Below, piece by piece: positions 40,352-49,177 of a DNA stretch of 64,000 nt. The position numbers were made by a program, and so were the translations under genes. The stretch lies in the NCBI GenBank assembly GCA_038260305.1, contig JBBSNY010000004.1, forward strand, positions 130,989-194,988. The letters run 5' to 3'. This DNA is from CADCVQ01 sp038260305. Its GTDB lineage: Bacteria; Actinomycetota; Thermoleophilia; Solirubrobacterales; Solirubrobacteraceae. Numbering within the stretch: the first letter of the stretch is position 1; every line of letters starts with the position of its first letter. A model generated the notes under the pieces. The model saw only the letters and a list, made by a program, of their open reading frames with translations. It ran no database searches and had not been told where the DNA came from.

Positions 40352-41036
40352 CGACGGGCCCGCGGGTCCCGTCGTACTGCTCGTCGACGACGATGCCGCG
40401 ATCCGCCGCGCCGTCGGGGCAGGCCTCGAACTCGAGGGCTTTCGCGTCGTGCGGGCCTCGGGCGGGCGCGCGGCGCTCGCCGCCAACGAGTCCGTGCGCC
40501 CCGCCGTCATCCTGCTCGATCTCGGGATGCCGGATCTCGACGGCCTCGAGGTGCTGAGCGTGTTGCGCGCCGCCGGCGACGACGTCCCGGTCTGCGTGCT
40601 GTCGGCGCGCGACGAGGTCGAGGACCGCGTGCGCGGCCTGCAGGCCGGCGCCGACGACTACGTCGTCAAGCCGTTCGCGATCGAGGAGGTGACGGCGCGC
40701 CTGCACGCGCTGCTGCGCCGCCGGCCGGTGACGTCGGACGCCGCGCTGAGCGTCGGCGATGTCGAGATCGACCCGCGCTCGCACGTCGCGCTGCGCTGCG
40801 GACGCGACCTCGGGCTGACGCGGCGCGAGTTCGATCTCCTTCATCTGTTCCTGCGCCACCCCGGTGAGGTCATCGAGCGCGCCCGCCTGCACGAGGAGGT
40901 GTGGGGCTACACGTTCGATCCCGGCACGAACATCGCCGACGTCTTCGTCGGCTACCTGCGCCGCAAGCTCGAGGCCGACGGCGAGCCGCGCGTGCTGCAG
41001 ACGGTGCGCGGCGTCGGGTTCATCCTGCAACCCTGA
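40344..41036 (+). CDS. OmpR-family response regulator of the RTX locus
   Basis: 230 residues from GTG 40344 (GTG 40323 is possible), overlapping the RTX stop. Receiver: VDDDA, phosphoacceptor Asp in LLDLGMP, SARDEVEDRVRGLQAGADDYVVKPF. The winged helix is complete (LTRREFDLLHLFLRHPGEVIERA, FVGYLRRKLEADG, TVRGVGFIL). Position suggests it binds the phased boxes at 39731-39792 and controls both RTX genes and itself. Confidence 0.93.
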   Translation: MDDDGPAGPVVLLVDDDAAIRRAVGAGLELEGFRVVRASGGRAALAANESVRPAVILLDLGMPDLDGLEVLSVLRAAGDDVPVCVLSARDEVEDRVRGLQAGADDYVVKPFAIEEVTARLHALLRRRPVTSDAALSVGDVEIDPRSHVALRCGRDLGLTRREFDLLHLFLRHPGEVIERARLHEEVWGYTFDPGTNIADVFVGYLRRKLEADGEPRVLQTVRGVGFILQP

Positions 41037-41040
41037 TCGC

Positions 41041-42444
41041 GTGCGGCACATGCTCGTGCGCAGCCTCCGCGGTCGCCTCACGCTCGGCATCACGCTCGTG
41101 CTCGCCGTGGTGCTCGCCGGCGCGGGGGTCATGGTCTCGCGCTACGTCGACCGCTCCGAGCGGGCGGGCCTCGACGACCGCCTGAAGCGCACCGCGGCGC
41201 TGTCGCGCGACACCTCGATCGACGCGCTGCAGAGCGAGGTGCCGCCGAGCGATCCGCGCCTGAACAACGTCCTGTCGGCGAACGGCACGACCCTGCGGCT
41301 GATCGTCGGCAGCACGGTGATTCGCGAGTCGGGCCGGCGCGCGCCGTCGAAGGTCATCCCGCGAGCGGACGGGCTGCGCACGTTCAGCGTCGCCGGCCGC
41401 CGCTACCGCTCCTACATCACGAGCGTCCCGGTCTCGGGGCTCGGCGGGCTCGCACGCTTCGAGGTCACGAGCCCGCTGCGGCCCGTCGAGCGCAAGCTCA
41501 CGGAGCTCGATCGCCGGCTCACCGCGTTCGGGATCGCCGCGTTGCTGCTCGGCGGCTTCGCGGCCTGGCTGGCGGCGACGCTGCTGCTGCGACCGCTGCG
41601 GCGCCTGCGCGCGGCGACGTCGCGGATCGCGGGCACCGAGGACCTCGACCAGCGCGTGGCGGGCGGCGACGGTCCGAGCGAGCTGCGCTCGCTGGCGGCG
41701 AGCTTCAACGACATGCTCGCGCGGCTCGGACGATCGGCGGCCGACCGCGAGCGTGCGCTCGCCGCGACGCGCCGCTTCACCGCCGACGCCGGGCACGAGC
41801 TGCGCACGCCCCTGACAAGCGTGCAGGCGACGCTGTCGGCGCTAAGTCGTCACCCCGACATCCCTGTGGCGCAGCGCACGGAGCTCGTGCTCGACGCGCT
41901 GTCCGAGCACCACCGGCTCGTGAACCTGCTCGACGGGCTGCAGGCGATGGCGCGCGGCGACAGCTCGCCGGGGGAGCTGTCCGACGTCGACTTCGGCGAG
42001 GTCGTCGCGGCGTCGCTGGACCAGGCGGCCTCCCGTCACCGGGCGGTGACGTGGTCATCCGCGCTGCCGGAGGAGGAGGTGTGGGTGCGCGGCTGGGAGC
42101 CGGGGCTGCGCCTGCTCGTCGACAACCTGCTCGAGAACGCCGCGCGCCATGGCCGCTCGTCGGAGGCGCACGTGCGCGTCTCGGTCACCGTCGCCGGCCC
42201 GGCGCTCATCGTCGAGGACGACGGGCCCGGAATCGCGCTGCAGGAGCGCGAGCGGATCTTCGAGCCGTTCGTGCGCGTCGGCGACGGCGAGACGCCGGGG
42301 TCCGGGCTCGGGCTCGCGCTCGTCGCGCAGCAGGCGCGGGCGCACAGGGCGGTCGTCGAGGTCGGGACGTCGCCGCTCGGCGGAGCGCGCTTCGATGTAC
42401 GGTTTGCCAGTGCGACCGTGCCGGCTCGAGGCGGGATGTCATAA
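41041..42444 (+). CDS. sensor histidine kinase of the RTX locus
   Basis: 467 residues from GTG 41041 (ATG 41050 is an alternative), 4 bases after the regulator stop. Two membrane helices (residues 12-34 and 162-185) flank an extracytoplasmic sensor; HAMP follows, then HisKA with TADAGHELRTPLTS (Gly replaces the more usual Ser before His) and HATPase with LLENAARHG, EDDGPGIA, and PGSGLGLALVAQQARAH. The kinase and RR are probably one system. Confidence 0.92.
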   Translation: MRHMLVRSLRGRLTLGITLVLAVVLAGAGVMVSRYVDRSERAGLDDRLKRTAALSRDTSIDALQSEVPPSDPRLNNVLSANGTTLRLIVGSTVIRESGRRAPSKVIPRADGLRTFSVAGRRYRSYITSVPVSGLGGLARFEVTSPLRPVERKLTELDRRLTAFGIAALLLGGFAAWLAATLLLRPLRRLRAATSRIAGTEDLDQRVAGGDGPSELRSLAASFNDMLARLGRSAADRERALAATRRFTADAGHELRTPLTSVQATLSALSRHPDIPVAQRTELVLDALSEHHRLVNLLDGLQAMARGDSSPGELSDVDFGEVVAASLDQAASRHRAVTWSSALPEEEVWVRGWEPGLRLLVDNLLENAARHGRSSEAHVRVSVTVAGPALIVEDDGPGIALQERERIFEPFVRVGDGETPGSGLGLALVAQQARAHRAVVEVGTSPLGGARFDVRFASATVPARGGMS

Positions 42445-42471
42445 CCGTTGGGGTTTGGGCGTGATGGCAGC

Positions 42472-44625
42472 GTGAACCCCATCGGAAGGTCGCTGCTGCT
42501 GACCGCGTTGCTCGCGCTCGTGCTCCCCGCGGGCGCGCCCGCCCGCAGTGCGGGCGTCACGGGCACCCTCGTCGAGACGCACGGTGACCGGCTCAACGGG
42601 ACGATCTCCGACCGTTCCTACGAGATCGACGCCCGCGATGGTACCCGGGCGCTCTCCGACACGCAGCCGCAGGCGCTCGTCGGTCAGCGTGTGCATCTCG
42701 ACGACAGCGGCCGCAGTCGCGACGGGCTGCGCGGTCGGGTTCGCGCGGTCGGCAGGCAGCGTCTCGCCGCCGCCGTCGCGCCCGGTCCGCGCTCGCTGCT
42801 CGCGATTCTGTTGACGACGCCCGACGAGCCGACGCCCTCGGCCACCGTCGACGAGGCGCGCGACGTGATCTTCACGGGGGCGGATTCCGCGAACGCGTTC
42901 TACATGCAGCAGTCCGCCAACGCGACCCGTTTCATCGGACATGTGCGCGCGGACGGAGACATCGCCGGTCCGCTGTCGATCGGCATCAAGATGGCCGGCT
43001 GCGACACCGACGCGCTGGCGGACGCGGCCGACCAGGCGGCACAGGCAGCGGGCTGGGCGGTCGATTCCTACGACCATGTCGCGTACCTCATGCCGCACAG
43101 CTATGACTGCGACTTCGGCGGGCTCGGCCTGCTCCCCGGCCGCCGCCTGTGGTCCAACGGCGAGGTCACCACGAGGGTCATCGCCCATGAGCTCGGTCAC
43201 AACCTCGGCGCGCACCATGCGAACACCTACCGCTGCGAAGACGGCGACGGCAACCCGGTGTTCCTGTCTTCGTCGTGCGCGACCGACGAGTACGGCGACT
43301 CATTCGACGCCATGGGACTGACGCCGCGTCTGATGTCGAGCTGGCATCGCGCCCAGATCGGCGAGCTGCCCTCCGGGCAGACGCTCAGCCTGCGCCAGTC
43401 GCAGACCGTGACGCTCGTCTCGTCCGACGACTTCTCGGCCGCCGGCACGCGGCTGCTGCTCATCCCGCTCAAGGAGCCGCGCGTCCGCGTGACGCAATGG
43501 CTCGCCGTCGAGCGCCGCTCGGAGCTGGGGCCGTTCGATCTGTGGGGGACCGCCAGCCCGGTCGCGTCCGGCCTGTCGGTCCGCCGCGTTCCCGCGTTGG
43601 ACGTCTCCGACCGGACCCAGCTACTCGACGCGACGCCCACCACGAACTCATTCGACGATGCCCCGCTGCAGCCCGGGCTCGTCGCGAGCGACCCCGCCCA
43701 TGGCATCGCGATCCGCCTCGACTCGATCGCCGGGACGAGCGCGAGCGTCGCCGTGACGATGCCCACGCTCGTCGACGACGTGCCACCGTCGGCGCCGACG
43801 AACGTGGCGGCATCGGGGAACACGAACGCCGTCAAGCTGCGCTGGGACGCGGCCGACGACGACGAGGCGATCGGCCAGTACGAGGTCCAGCGCGGCGGTG
43901 TGACGATCGGCTCGACGACCGCGCTGACGTTCGACGACGCGCGCGTCGACGCGCTGACGACCGCGACCTACACCGTGACGGCCGTCGACACGAGCTCGAA
44001 CCGGACGGTCTCGAGCCCGGTTACGATCACGCTGGCCGACGTGACCGTGCCGAGCGCCGTGCCGGGCGTGTCGGCCACTGTCGGCGGCGAGACCGTGCGG
44101 GTCGGGTGGTCGCCGGCGCAGGACAACCGTGCGGTCGCGCGCTACCGGGTGCTGCGCGACGGCGCCACGATCGCGACCGTGACGGATCTGAGCCATTCCG
44201 AGCAGCCGGCTCCGGGTCGCCACGTCTACGCGGTCCGCGCAATCGACACGTCCGATAACGTCGGTCCGCAGACGGACGCCGCTCCCGTGACGGTGGCGGC
44301 GCCGACACCACCGCCGCCACCGCCGGGCACGTCGTCCGGATCGCCCGGATCGTCGCCTGGGTCGTCGGGCTCGTCGTCGGGCAGGCGCCCGCAGATCCGG
44401 CTCGTCTCGCGGACGCGCCGGGGCCGGATCGTGACGCTGCGCTTTTCCGCCGCCGGCGCGAGGACGATGTCGGCATTCCGCGGCACGCGTCGCGTCGCGC
44501 GCGCGTCAGCATCCCGGTTGACGGTTCGACTGAAGATCCCCCGTGGCGTGAAGCGGCCACGGGTCAAGGTGGTGGCGACCTCGAGCGCCGGGAGCGCGAC
44601 CCGCTTCTACGTGCTCGCGCGGTGA
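42472..44625 (+). CDS. secreted HEXXH metalloprotease with fibronectin III domains
   Basis: 717 residues from GTG 42472. Signal peptide (LLLTALLALVLPAGAPA), a pro-region, and a metalloprotease domain with HELGHNLGAHH (239-249), the zinc motif of metzincins of the gametolysin/M11-like type, followed by a DxMG Met-turn (DSFDAMGLTPRLM). Two fibronectin type III domains lie at about 440-525 and 530-610, then a Pro/Gly/Ser linker, and a basic C-terminal beta domain with an Arg-rich surface (RRGRIVTLRFSAAG). It likely acts extracellularly on proteins or cell-wall material. Confidence 0.88.
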   Translation: MNPIGRSLLLTALLALVLPAGAPARSAGVTGTLVETHGDRLNGTISDRSYEIDARDGTRALSDTQPQALVGQRVHLDDSGRSRDGLRGRVRAVGRQRLAAAVAPGPRSLLAILLTTPDEPTPSATVDEARDVIFTGADSANAFYMQQSANATRFIGHVRADGDIAGPLSIGIKMAGCDTDALADAADQAAQAAGWAVDSYDHVAYLMPHSYDCDFGGLGLLPGRRLWSNGEVTTRVIAHELGHNLGAHHANTYRCEDGDGNPVFLSSSCATDEYGDSFDAMGLTPRLMSSWHRAQIGELPSGQTLSLRQSQTVTLVSSDDFSAAGTRLLLIPLKEPRVRVTQWLAVERRSELGPFDLWGTASPVASGLSVRRVPALDVSDRTQLLDATPTTNSFDDAPLQPGLVASDPAHGIAIRLDSIAGTSASVAVTMPTLVDDVPPSAPTNVAASGNTNAVKLRWDAADDDEAIGQYEVQRGGVTIGSTTALTFDDARVDALTTATYTVTAVDTSSNRTVSSPVTITLADVTVPSAVPGVSATVGGETVRVGWSPAQDNRAVARYRVLRDGATIATVTDLSHSEQPAPGRHVYAVRAIDTSDNVGPQTDAAPVTVAAPTPPPPPPGTSSGSPGSSPGSSGSSSGRRPQIRLVSRTRRGRIVTLRFSAAGARTMSAFRGTRRVARASASRLTVRLKIPRGVKRPRVKVVATSSAGSATRFYVLAR

Positions 44626-44706
44626 CGGCCGTCGCACGCCGATCCCGGCCGCTTTCCCCGCCCTGACCGGGCGGTCGGCTCGGCAGCGCCTACGCGGGGG
44701 CGCCGA

Positions 44707-44820
44707 CCAGGGTTGCGGCGCTGCGCGGAACCCGTCCAAGGCGTCGATCGTCTGGACCGCCTTGACCACTTTGCCGTCGCGGATCGTGAACAGGAATACG
44801 CCACACCGGTGGCCGAGGAC
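44707..44820 (-). pseudogene. SnoaL/NTF2-like domain fragment
   Basis: A minus-strand stretch CGVFLFTIRDGKVVKAVQTI, DALDGFRAAP matches the last strands and helix of a SnoaL-like domain (usually about 120 residues). Upstream, the frame is antisense of a VapC fragment, so the rest of the domain is gone. Confidence 0.5.
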
Positions 44821-44826
44821 CGTGCC

Positions 44827-44997
44827 GTCGAGATCCTGCGCCTCCTGGCTCGGCGCGGGCATCGCGCCCCTTCGATCCCGGATCTCATCATCGCCGCTAC
44901 TGCGGAGAGCGCCGGGCTTGTCGTCCTGCACGACCACGAGGACCTCGACCTCATCGCGCAGATGACGGGTCAACCTGTTCAGCGCCTCACCTCGTGA
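44827..44997 (+). pseudogene. C-terminal fragment of a VapC PIN toxin
   Basis: Plus-strand frame with LLARRGHRAPSIPDLIIAAT, AESAGLVVLHDHEDLDLIAQ, MTGQPVQRL, then a stop at 44995-44997. This is the last third of a PIN domain, including the PDLIIAA helix and the acidic HDHEDLDLI strand (usual form HxDxDFDxI). The first two-thirds and the antitoxin gene are missing. Confidence 0.6.
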
Positions 44998-45065
44998 GCA
45001 CACCCACTCAGCAAGGCGCACTCCGCTGGGTGTAGGCGTCTCGGCGAAGAGCATCCCCCGGGCGG

Positions 45066-45103
45066 ATGTGCCGCGTGGGCGCGCCGCGCAGGATGCGGCA
45101 CAT
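45066..45103. promoter_or_regulatory. inverted repeat over the MMPL start
   Basis: ATGTGCCGC (45066-45074) and GCGGCACAT (45095-45103) form a perfect 9-bp inverted repeat. The right arm contains the start codon region (ATG 45102), so pairing in the mRNA would hide it; a repressor site is equally possible. Confidence 0.45.
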
Positions 45104-47156
45104 GCTTACCTCACTCCTTGCGGCCCACCCGCGCCGCACACTGTTGCTCGTGCTGTTGTTCGTCGTCGTCGCCGGTGTCCTCGGCGGTCCTGTCACCGGC
45201 GCATTGAAGAGCTCGGGGGGATTCGTCGCTCCGGGCGCCGACTCCGAAGTCGCCGTGAACCGCGTCGAGGCCGCCACGGGCCGCGAGCCGGACGCGGGCC
45301 TCGTGCTGCTCGTCGATTCCCCGACCCAGGCGCGCCTGGACGCGGTCGCGAGGCAGGTCCAGCGCATCCCGGGCGTCGCGAGCACCGACGCCGGCGGACG
45401 CGCCGGCGACCGCGGACTCGTGACGGCCGTGCTGCGCGCCGATGCCGACGACGACGCGGTCGCCGGCGACGCGCGGGACGCGTTCGCGGGGCGGCGTGAC
45501 GTGACGGTCGGCGGCTCCGCCGTGGCGAGCAGGCAGATCGGCGAGACGGTCGGCGCCGACCTCGGCCGCGCGGAGCTGTTCGCGTTCCCGTTCCTGCTCG
45601 TGCTGTCGCTGCTCTTCTTCCGCGGCCGCGCGACCCTGATGCCGCTGGTCGTCGGGATGACGACGGTCCTCGGCACGTTCCTCGTCCTCGCCGGGGTCAA
45701 CCAGGTCTACGGCCTCAGCGTCTTCGCGCTCAATCTCGTGATCGGCCTTGGGCTCGGGCTGGCGATCGACTACACGCTCTTCCTCGTCACCCGCTACCGC
45801 GAGGAGCTCGCCAAGCGTGGGGCGACGCCGGCTGCGATCGTCGCCACGATGGCGACCGCCGGGCGCACCGTCGCCTTCTCCGCGGCGACCGTCGCGGGCG
45901 CGCTGATCACGCTCGCCGTCTTCCCGCAGGGCTTCCTGAAGTCGATGGGCATCGCCGGAGCGACCGTCGCGGTGGTCGCGGCGGTCGCCGCGCTCGTGAT
46001 CTCGCCCGCGCTGTTCGCGCTGTGGGGCGCGAAGCTCGCCCGCCGCGGCGGCGTCGCCCCCGACGCCGCGTCGGATCGCTGGCAGCGGATCGCGCACGCG
46101 GTGATGCGCCGGCCGGGCACGATCGCGCTCGTGACCGCGGGCGCGATGCTGGCGATCGCGGCACCGGCGCTGACCACGACGTGGTCGTCGATCGATGGAT
46201 CGGTGATCCCGAAGGGCGACAGCGCCCGCACGGTCTCGGACGCGCTCGCTCCGGGCGCTGCGGGCAAGTCGCCCGTCCTGATGGCGATCGCGGCCCCGCG
46301 GTCCGCGGCGACCGAGGTCGCCGCGTACGCCGCCCGCGTCGGCGCCGTCGACGGGGTGTTGCGCACGGCCGCGCCGCGCTACCTCGGCGAGAACACGTGG
46401 CAGATCGGCGTGATCGCGACGGGCGATCCGTCGGGCGCGGTCGCCCAGCGCGTCGTCGCCGACGTCCGCGGGCTGCCCGCACCGTTCGACGTCCGCGTGG
46501 GCGGCGGCGCCGCCGAGTTCGTCGACCAGCAGGCGGCGATCGGCTCGCGGCTGCTGCCGGCGCTCGTGCTGCTGGTTGGCCTGACGCTGCTCGTGCTGTG
46601 GGCGATGACGGGCTCGGTCGTGCTGCCCGTCAAGGCGGTCGCGATGAATGCGCTGACCGTTGCCGCCGCGCTGTCGCCGCTCGTGCTCATCTACCAGGGC
46701 GGTCACCTGACCGGGCTGCTCGGATACACCCCCAACGGCGGCGTCGAGCCGAGCGACTTCCTCGTCACGGCCGCGATCGTGTTCGCGCTGTCGACCGACT
46801 ACGGAGTGTTCCTGCTGGGCCGGATCAAGGAGGCGCGCGACTCGGGGCTCGACGACCGCGAGGCCGTCGCCAGCGGGGTCGCGCGCACGGGGCGGGTCGT
46901 CACGGCCGCGGCGATCCTGCTCGCCGTCGCGATCGGCGCATTCAGCACGAGCTCGATCTCCTTCATCCAGCAGATCGGTGTCGCCACGGCGACCGGCGTG
47001 CTGATCGACGCGTTCGTCGTGCGCACGCTGCTCGTCCCGTCGCTGATGGCGCTGCTCGGGCGCTGGAACTGGTGGTCGCCGCACGTCCTGCGCCGCGTGC
47101 ACGACCGCCTGCCGGCCGTCGAGCGCGGGCTGGCGGTGGACGCGCGCGTACGATGA
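45102..47156 (+). CDS. MMPL-family membrane transporter
   Basis: 684 residues, ATG 45102 (ATG 45093 is possible). Two repeats of five to six helices, each after an extracellular domain; conserved motifs are GLGLGLAIDYTLFLVTRYREEL in the first half and ALSTDYGVFLLGRIKEARD in the second, with conserved Asp-Tyr pairs for proton relay. It exports lipids or siderophore-like molecules in actinobacteria. The kinase gene overlaps its stop as ATGA, so the transporter is transcribed with its own two-component system. Confidence 0.93.
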   Translation: MLTSLLAAHPRRTLLLVLLFVVVAGVLGGPVTGALKSSGGFVAPGADSEVAVNRVEAATGREPDAGLVLLVDSPTQARLDAVARQVQRIPGVASTDAGGRAGDRGLVTAVLRADADDDAVAGDARDAFAGRRDVTVGGSAVASRQIGETVGADLGRAELFAFPFLLVLSLLFFRGRATLMPLVVGMTTVLGTFLVLAGVNQVYGLSVFALNLVIGLGLGLAIDYTLFLVTRYREELAKRGATPAAIVATMATAGRTVAFSAATVAGALITLAVFPQGFLKSMGIAGATVAVVAAVAALVISPALFALWGAKLARRGGVAPDAASDRWQRIAHAVMRRPGTIALVTAGAMLAIAAPALTTTWSSIDGSVIPKGDSARTVSDALAPGAAGKSPVLMAIAAPRSAATEVAAYAARVGAVDGVLRTAAPRYLGENTWQIGVIATGDPSGAVAQRVVADVRGLPAPFDVRVGGGAAEFVDQQAAIGSRLLPALVLLVGLTLLVLWAMTGSVVLPVKAVAMNALTVAAALSPLVLIYQGGHLTGLLGYTPNGGVEPSDFLVTAAIVFALSTDYGVFLLGRIKEARDSGLDDREAVASGVARTGRVVTAAAILLAVAIGAFSTSSISFIQQIGVATATGVLIDAFVVRTLLVPSLMALLGRWNWWSPHVLRRVHDRLPAVERGLAVDARVR

Positions 47157-48298
47157 ACGGTGCCGTGGTCGCTCGTCTCATTCGCAACGCCACCGTCGCG
47201 ACCTGGTGGCCGGTTGTCGTCCTCCCGCCGCTCTTGGTGCTCGACGCGGCGCTGACGAGCGACGGCCCGCGCGTAACAGTGCTCGGCGCGCTGGCGGCGG
47301 TCGTCGGCTGCCTGCCGCTGGTCCTGCGGCGCCGGCTGCGCTTCGCGCTGCTGGCGCCGCTGCTGACCGCCGGGATCGTGCTGACGCTGTGGCGCCTGGA
47401 GCCGGGCGACGCGGTCGTGCTGATTCCGATGGTGGCGCTCGTCGAGCTCGCCGCACGGGGTGAACGGCGACGCACGATGTGGATCGGCCTGTCCGTGGTC
47501 CCGTGCGTCGTCGTGAGCGTCCTGCCGTTCGCCGACGACACCGGCGAGCTGTTCAGCATCGTGGCCCGCAACGTCGCGTTCTGCCTGCTGGCGCTCGCCG
47601 TCGGCGACGTGATCCGTTCGCGCCGCGAGGCGCTCGAGCGGCTGCTGGCGGTGCGCGACGAGGAGGCCTTGCGGCGGCTCGGCGAGGAGCGCCTGCGGAT
47701 CGCGCGCGACGTCCACGACGTCGTCGCGCACGCGTTGGTGGCGATCAACGTGCAGGCCGGCGTGGCGGCGCATCTGCTCGACCGCGACCCGCAGCAGGCG
47801 CACGGCGCCCTACGCGAGATCAAGGCCGCGAGCGGCGAGGCGCTGGCCGACCTGCGCGCCGCCCTCGGCGTCCTGCGCGCGGGCGATGACGGTGCGCCCG
47901 TCGGTCCCACAACCGGCCTGCGCGACCTTGACGAGCTCGCGTCCGGCCTGCGCGCGGCGGGCGTTCGAGTCGAGCTCGACGTGGCCGATGTCGCCGACGT
48001 TCCCGCCGCGGTGCAGGCGGCGGGCTACCGGATCGTCCAGGAGGCGCTGACGAATGTGTTGCGCCACGCGGACGCGAGCGCGGCGCGGGTGAGCGTCGCG
48101 TGTGAGGGCTCGGCCCTGCACGTGGAGGTCGTCGACGACGGCGTCGGTGCCGGCGCGCACGGGCCGGGCGGCTCGGGCAACGGCGTCCGCGGGATGCGTG
48201 AGCGCGCCACGGCGCTGAGCGGCACTCTGGAGTCCGGTCCCGCCGAGGACGGCGGCTGGCGCGTACTCGCCCGCCTCCCCACGGGGGTGGCCGCGTGA
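47153..48298 (+). CDS. NarL-type sensor histidine kinase
   Basis: 381 residues, ATG 47153 overlapping the MMPL stop. Five or six N-terminal helices (residues 10-155), then a HisKA_3 dimerisation helix with ERLRIARDVHDVVAHALVAI, and HATPase_c (QEALTNVLRHADAS, VDDGVGAG, GNGVRGMRERATAL). It has the DesK-type arrangement of intramembrane-sensing kinases. It overlaps the regulator by 4 bases. Confidence 0.92.
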   Translation: MNGAVVARLIRNATVATWWPVVVLPPLLVLDAALTSDGPRVTVLGALAAVVGCLPLVLRRRLRFALLAPLLTAGIVLTLWRLEPGDAVVLIPMVALVELAARGERRRTMWIGLSVVPCVVVSVLPFADDTGELFSIVARNVAFCLLALAVGDVIRSRREALERLLAVRDEEALRRLGEERLRIARDVHDVVAHALVAINVQAGVAAHLLDRDPQQAHGALREIKAASGEALADLRAALGVLRAGDDGAPVGPTTGLRDLDELASGLRAAGVRVELDVADVADVPAAVQAAGYRIVQEALTNVLRHADASAARVSVACEGSALHVEVVDDGVGAGAHGPGGSGNGVRGMRERATALSGTLESGPAEDGGWRVLARLPTGVAA

Positions 48299-48969
48299 TC
48301 ACGGTCGCACTCGCCGACGACCAGGCGCTCGTGCGCGCCGGATTCCGGGCGCTGCTCGATGCCGAGACGGACATCGCCGTCGTCGCCGAGGCGGCCGACG
48401 GCGAACAGGCTGTCGAGCTCGTCCGCAGCCACCGGCCCGATGTCGTCCTGATGGACGTCCGGATGCCGGGTACGGACGGGCTGCGAGCGACGGCTCGGAT
48501 CAGCGCCGACCCGACCCTCACGCGTACGCGGGTGATCGTGCTGACGACGTTCGAGCTCGATGAGTACGTGTTCGGCGCGCTGCGCGCGGGCGCGGCCGGC
48601 TTCCTGCTCAAGGACATCGAGCCCGCCGACCTCGTCGATGCGGTGCGGATCGTCGCCGCCGGCGACGCGCTGCTCGCGCCGCGCCACACGCGGCGGTTGA
48701 TCGAGGCGTTCGTGCAGCAGTCCGGCGTGGTGCCGGGCGCCGGCGAGGACGACACGCGCCTCCAGGAGCTGACCGCACGCGAGCGCGAGGTGCTGACCCT
48801 CGTCGGACAGGGCCTCTCGAACGCCGAGATCGCCGAGCGGCTCGTGCTGTCGCCGCTGACCGCCAAGACGCACGTCGCGCGCCTGTTCATGAAGCTCGCC
48901 GCGCGCGACCGCGCCCAGCTCGTCGTGCTCGCCTACGAGACCGGGCTCGTCATCGCGGGCCGCGCCTGA
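48295..48969 (+). CDS. NarL/LuxR-family response regulator
   Basis: 224 residues from GTG 48295 (GTGA overlap). Receiver: ADDQALVRAGFRALL, phosphoacceptor Asp in VVLMDVRMPGTDG, LTTFELDEYVFGALRAGAAGFLLKD. LuxR helix-turn-helix: LTAREREVLTLVGQGLSNAE, IAERLVLSPLTAKTHVARLF. It presumably senses output from the kinase next to it and controls the MMPL operon. The next 208 bases contain no recognisable gene. Confidence 0.93.
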   Translation: MITVALADDQALVRAGFRALLDAETDIAVVAEAADGEQAVELVRSHRPDVVLMDVRMPGTDGLRATARISADPTLTRTRVIVLTTFELDEYVFGALRAGAAGFLLKDIEPADLVDAVRIVAAGDALLAPRHTRRLIEAFVQQSGVVPGAGEDDTRLQELTAREREVLTLVGQGLSNAEIAERLVLSPLTAKTHVARLFMKLAARDRAQLVVLAYETGLVIAGRA

Positions 48970-49177
48970 ACGTGCCATCGCCGCGCGCTGCCGGTTGGAC
49001 GATGTTCTGGCGAGTGCCCTGGAACTCGGCAGCGACCGTTGCGGTTGACGCGTCGACGGCCGTTGCGGCGTGCGACCTGCGGAGGATCGTTGTGCGACCT
49101 GACGGCTATCGCGGCTCGTCGAAGTCCATCCCTGCGGGCCATCGCGGTCGCGGCCCGCCGCCGCCATGATCAATCGC

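Noticed and set aside
44506..45054. 182-residue minus-strand hypothetical protein
   Set aside because: It mixes a SnoaL fragment with antisense of the metalloprotease and VapC pieces; not one gene.
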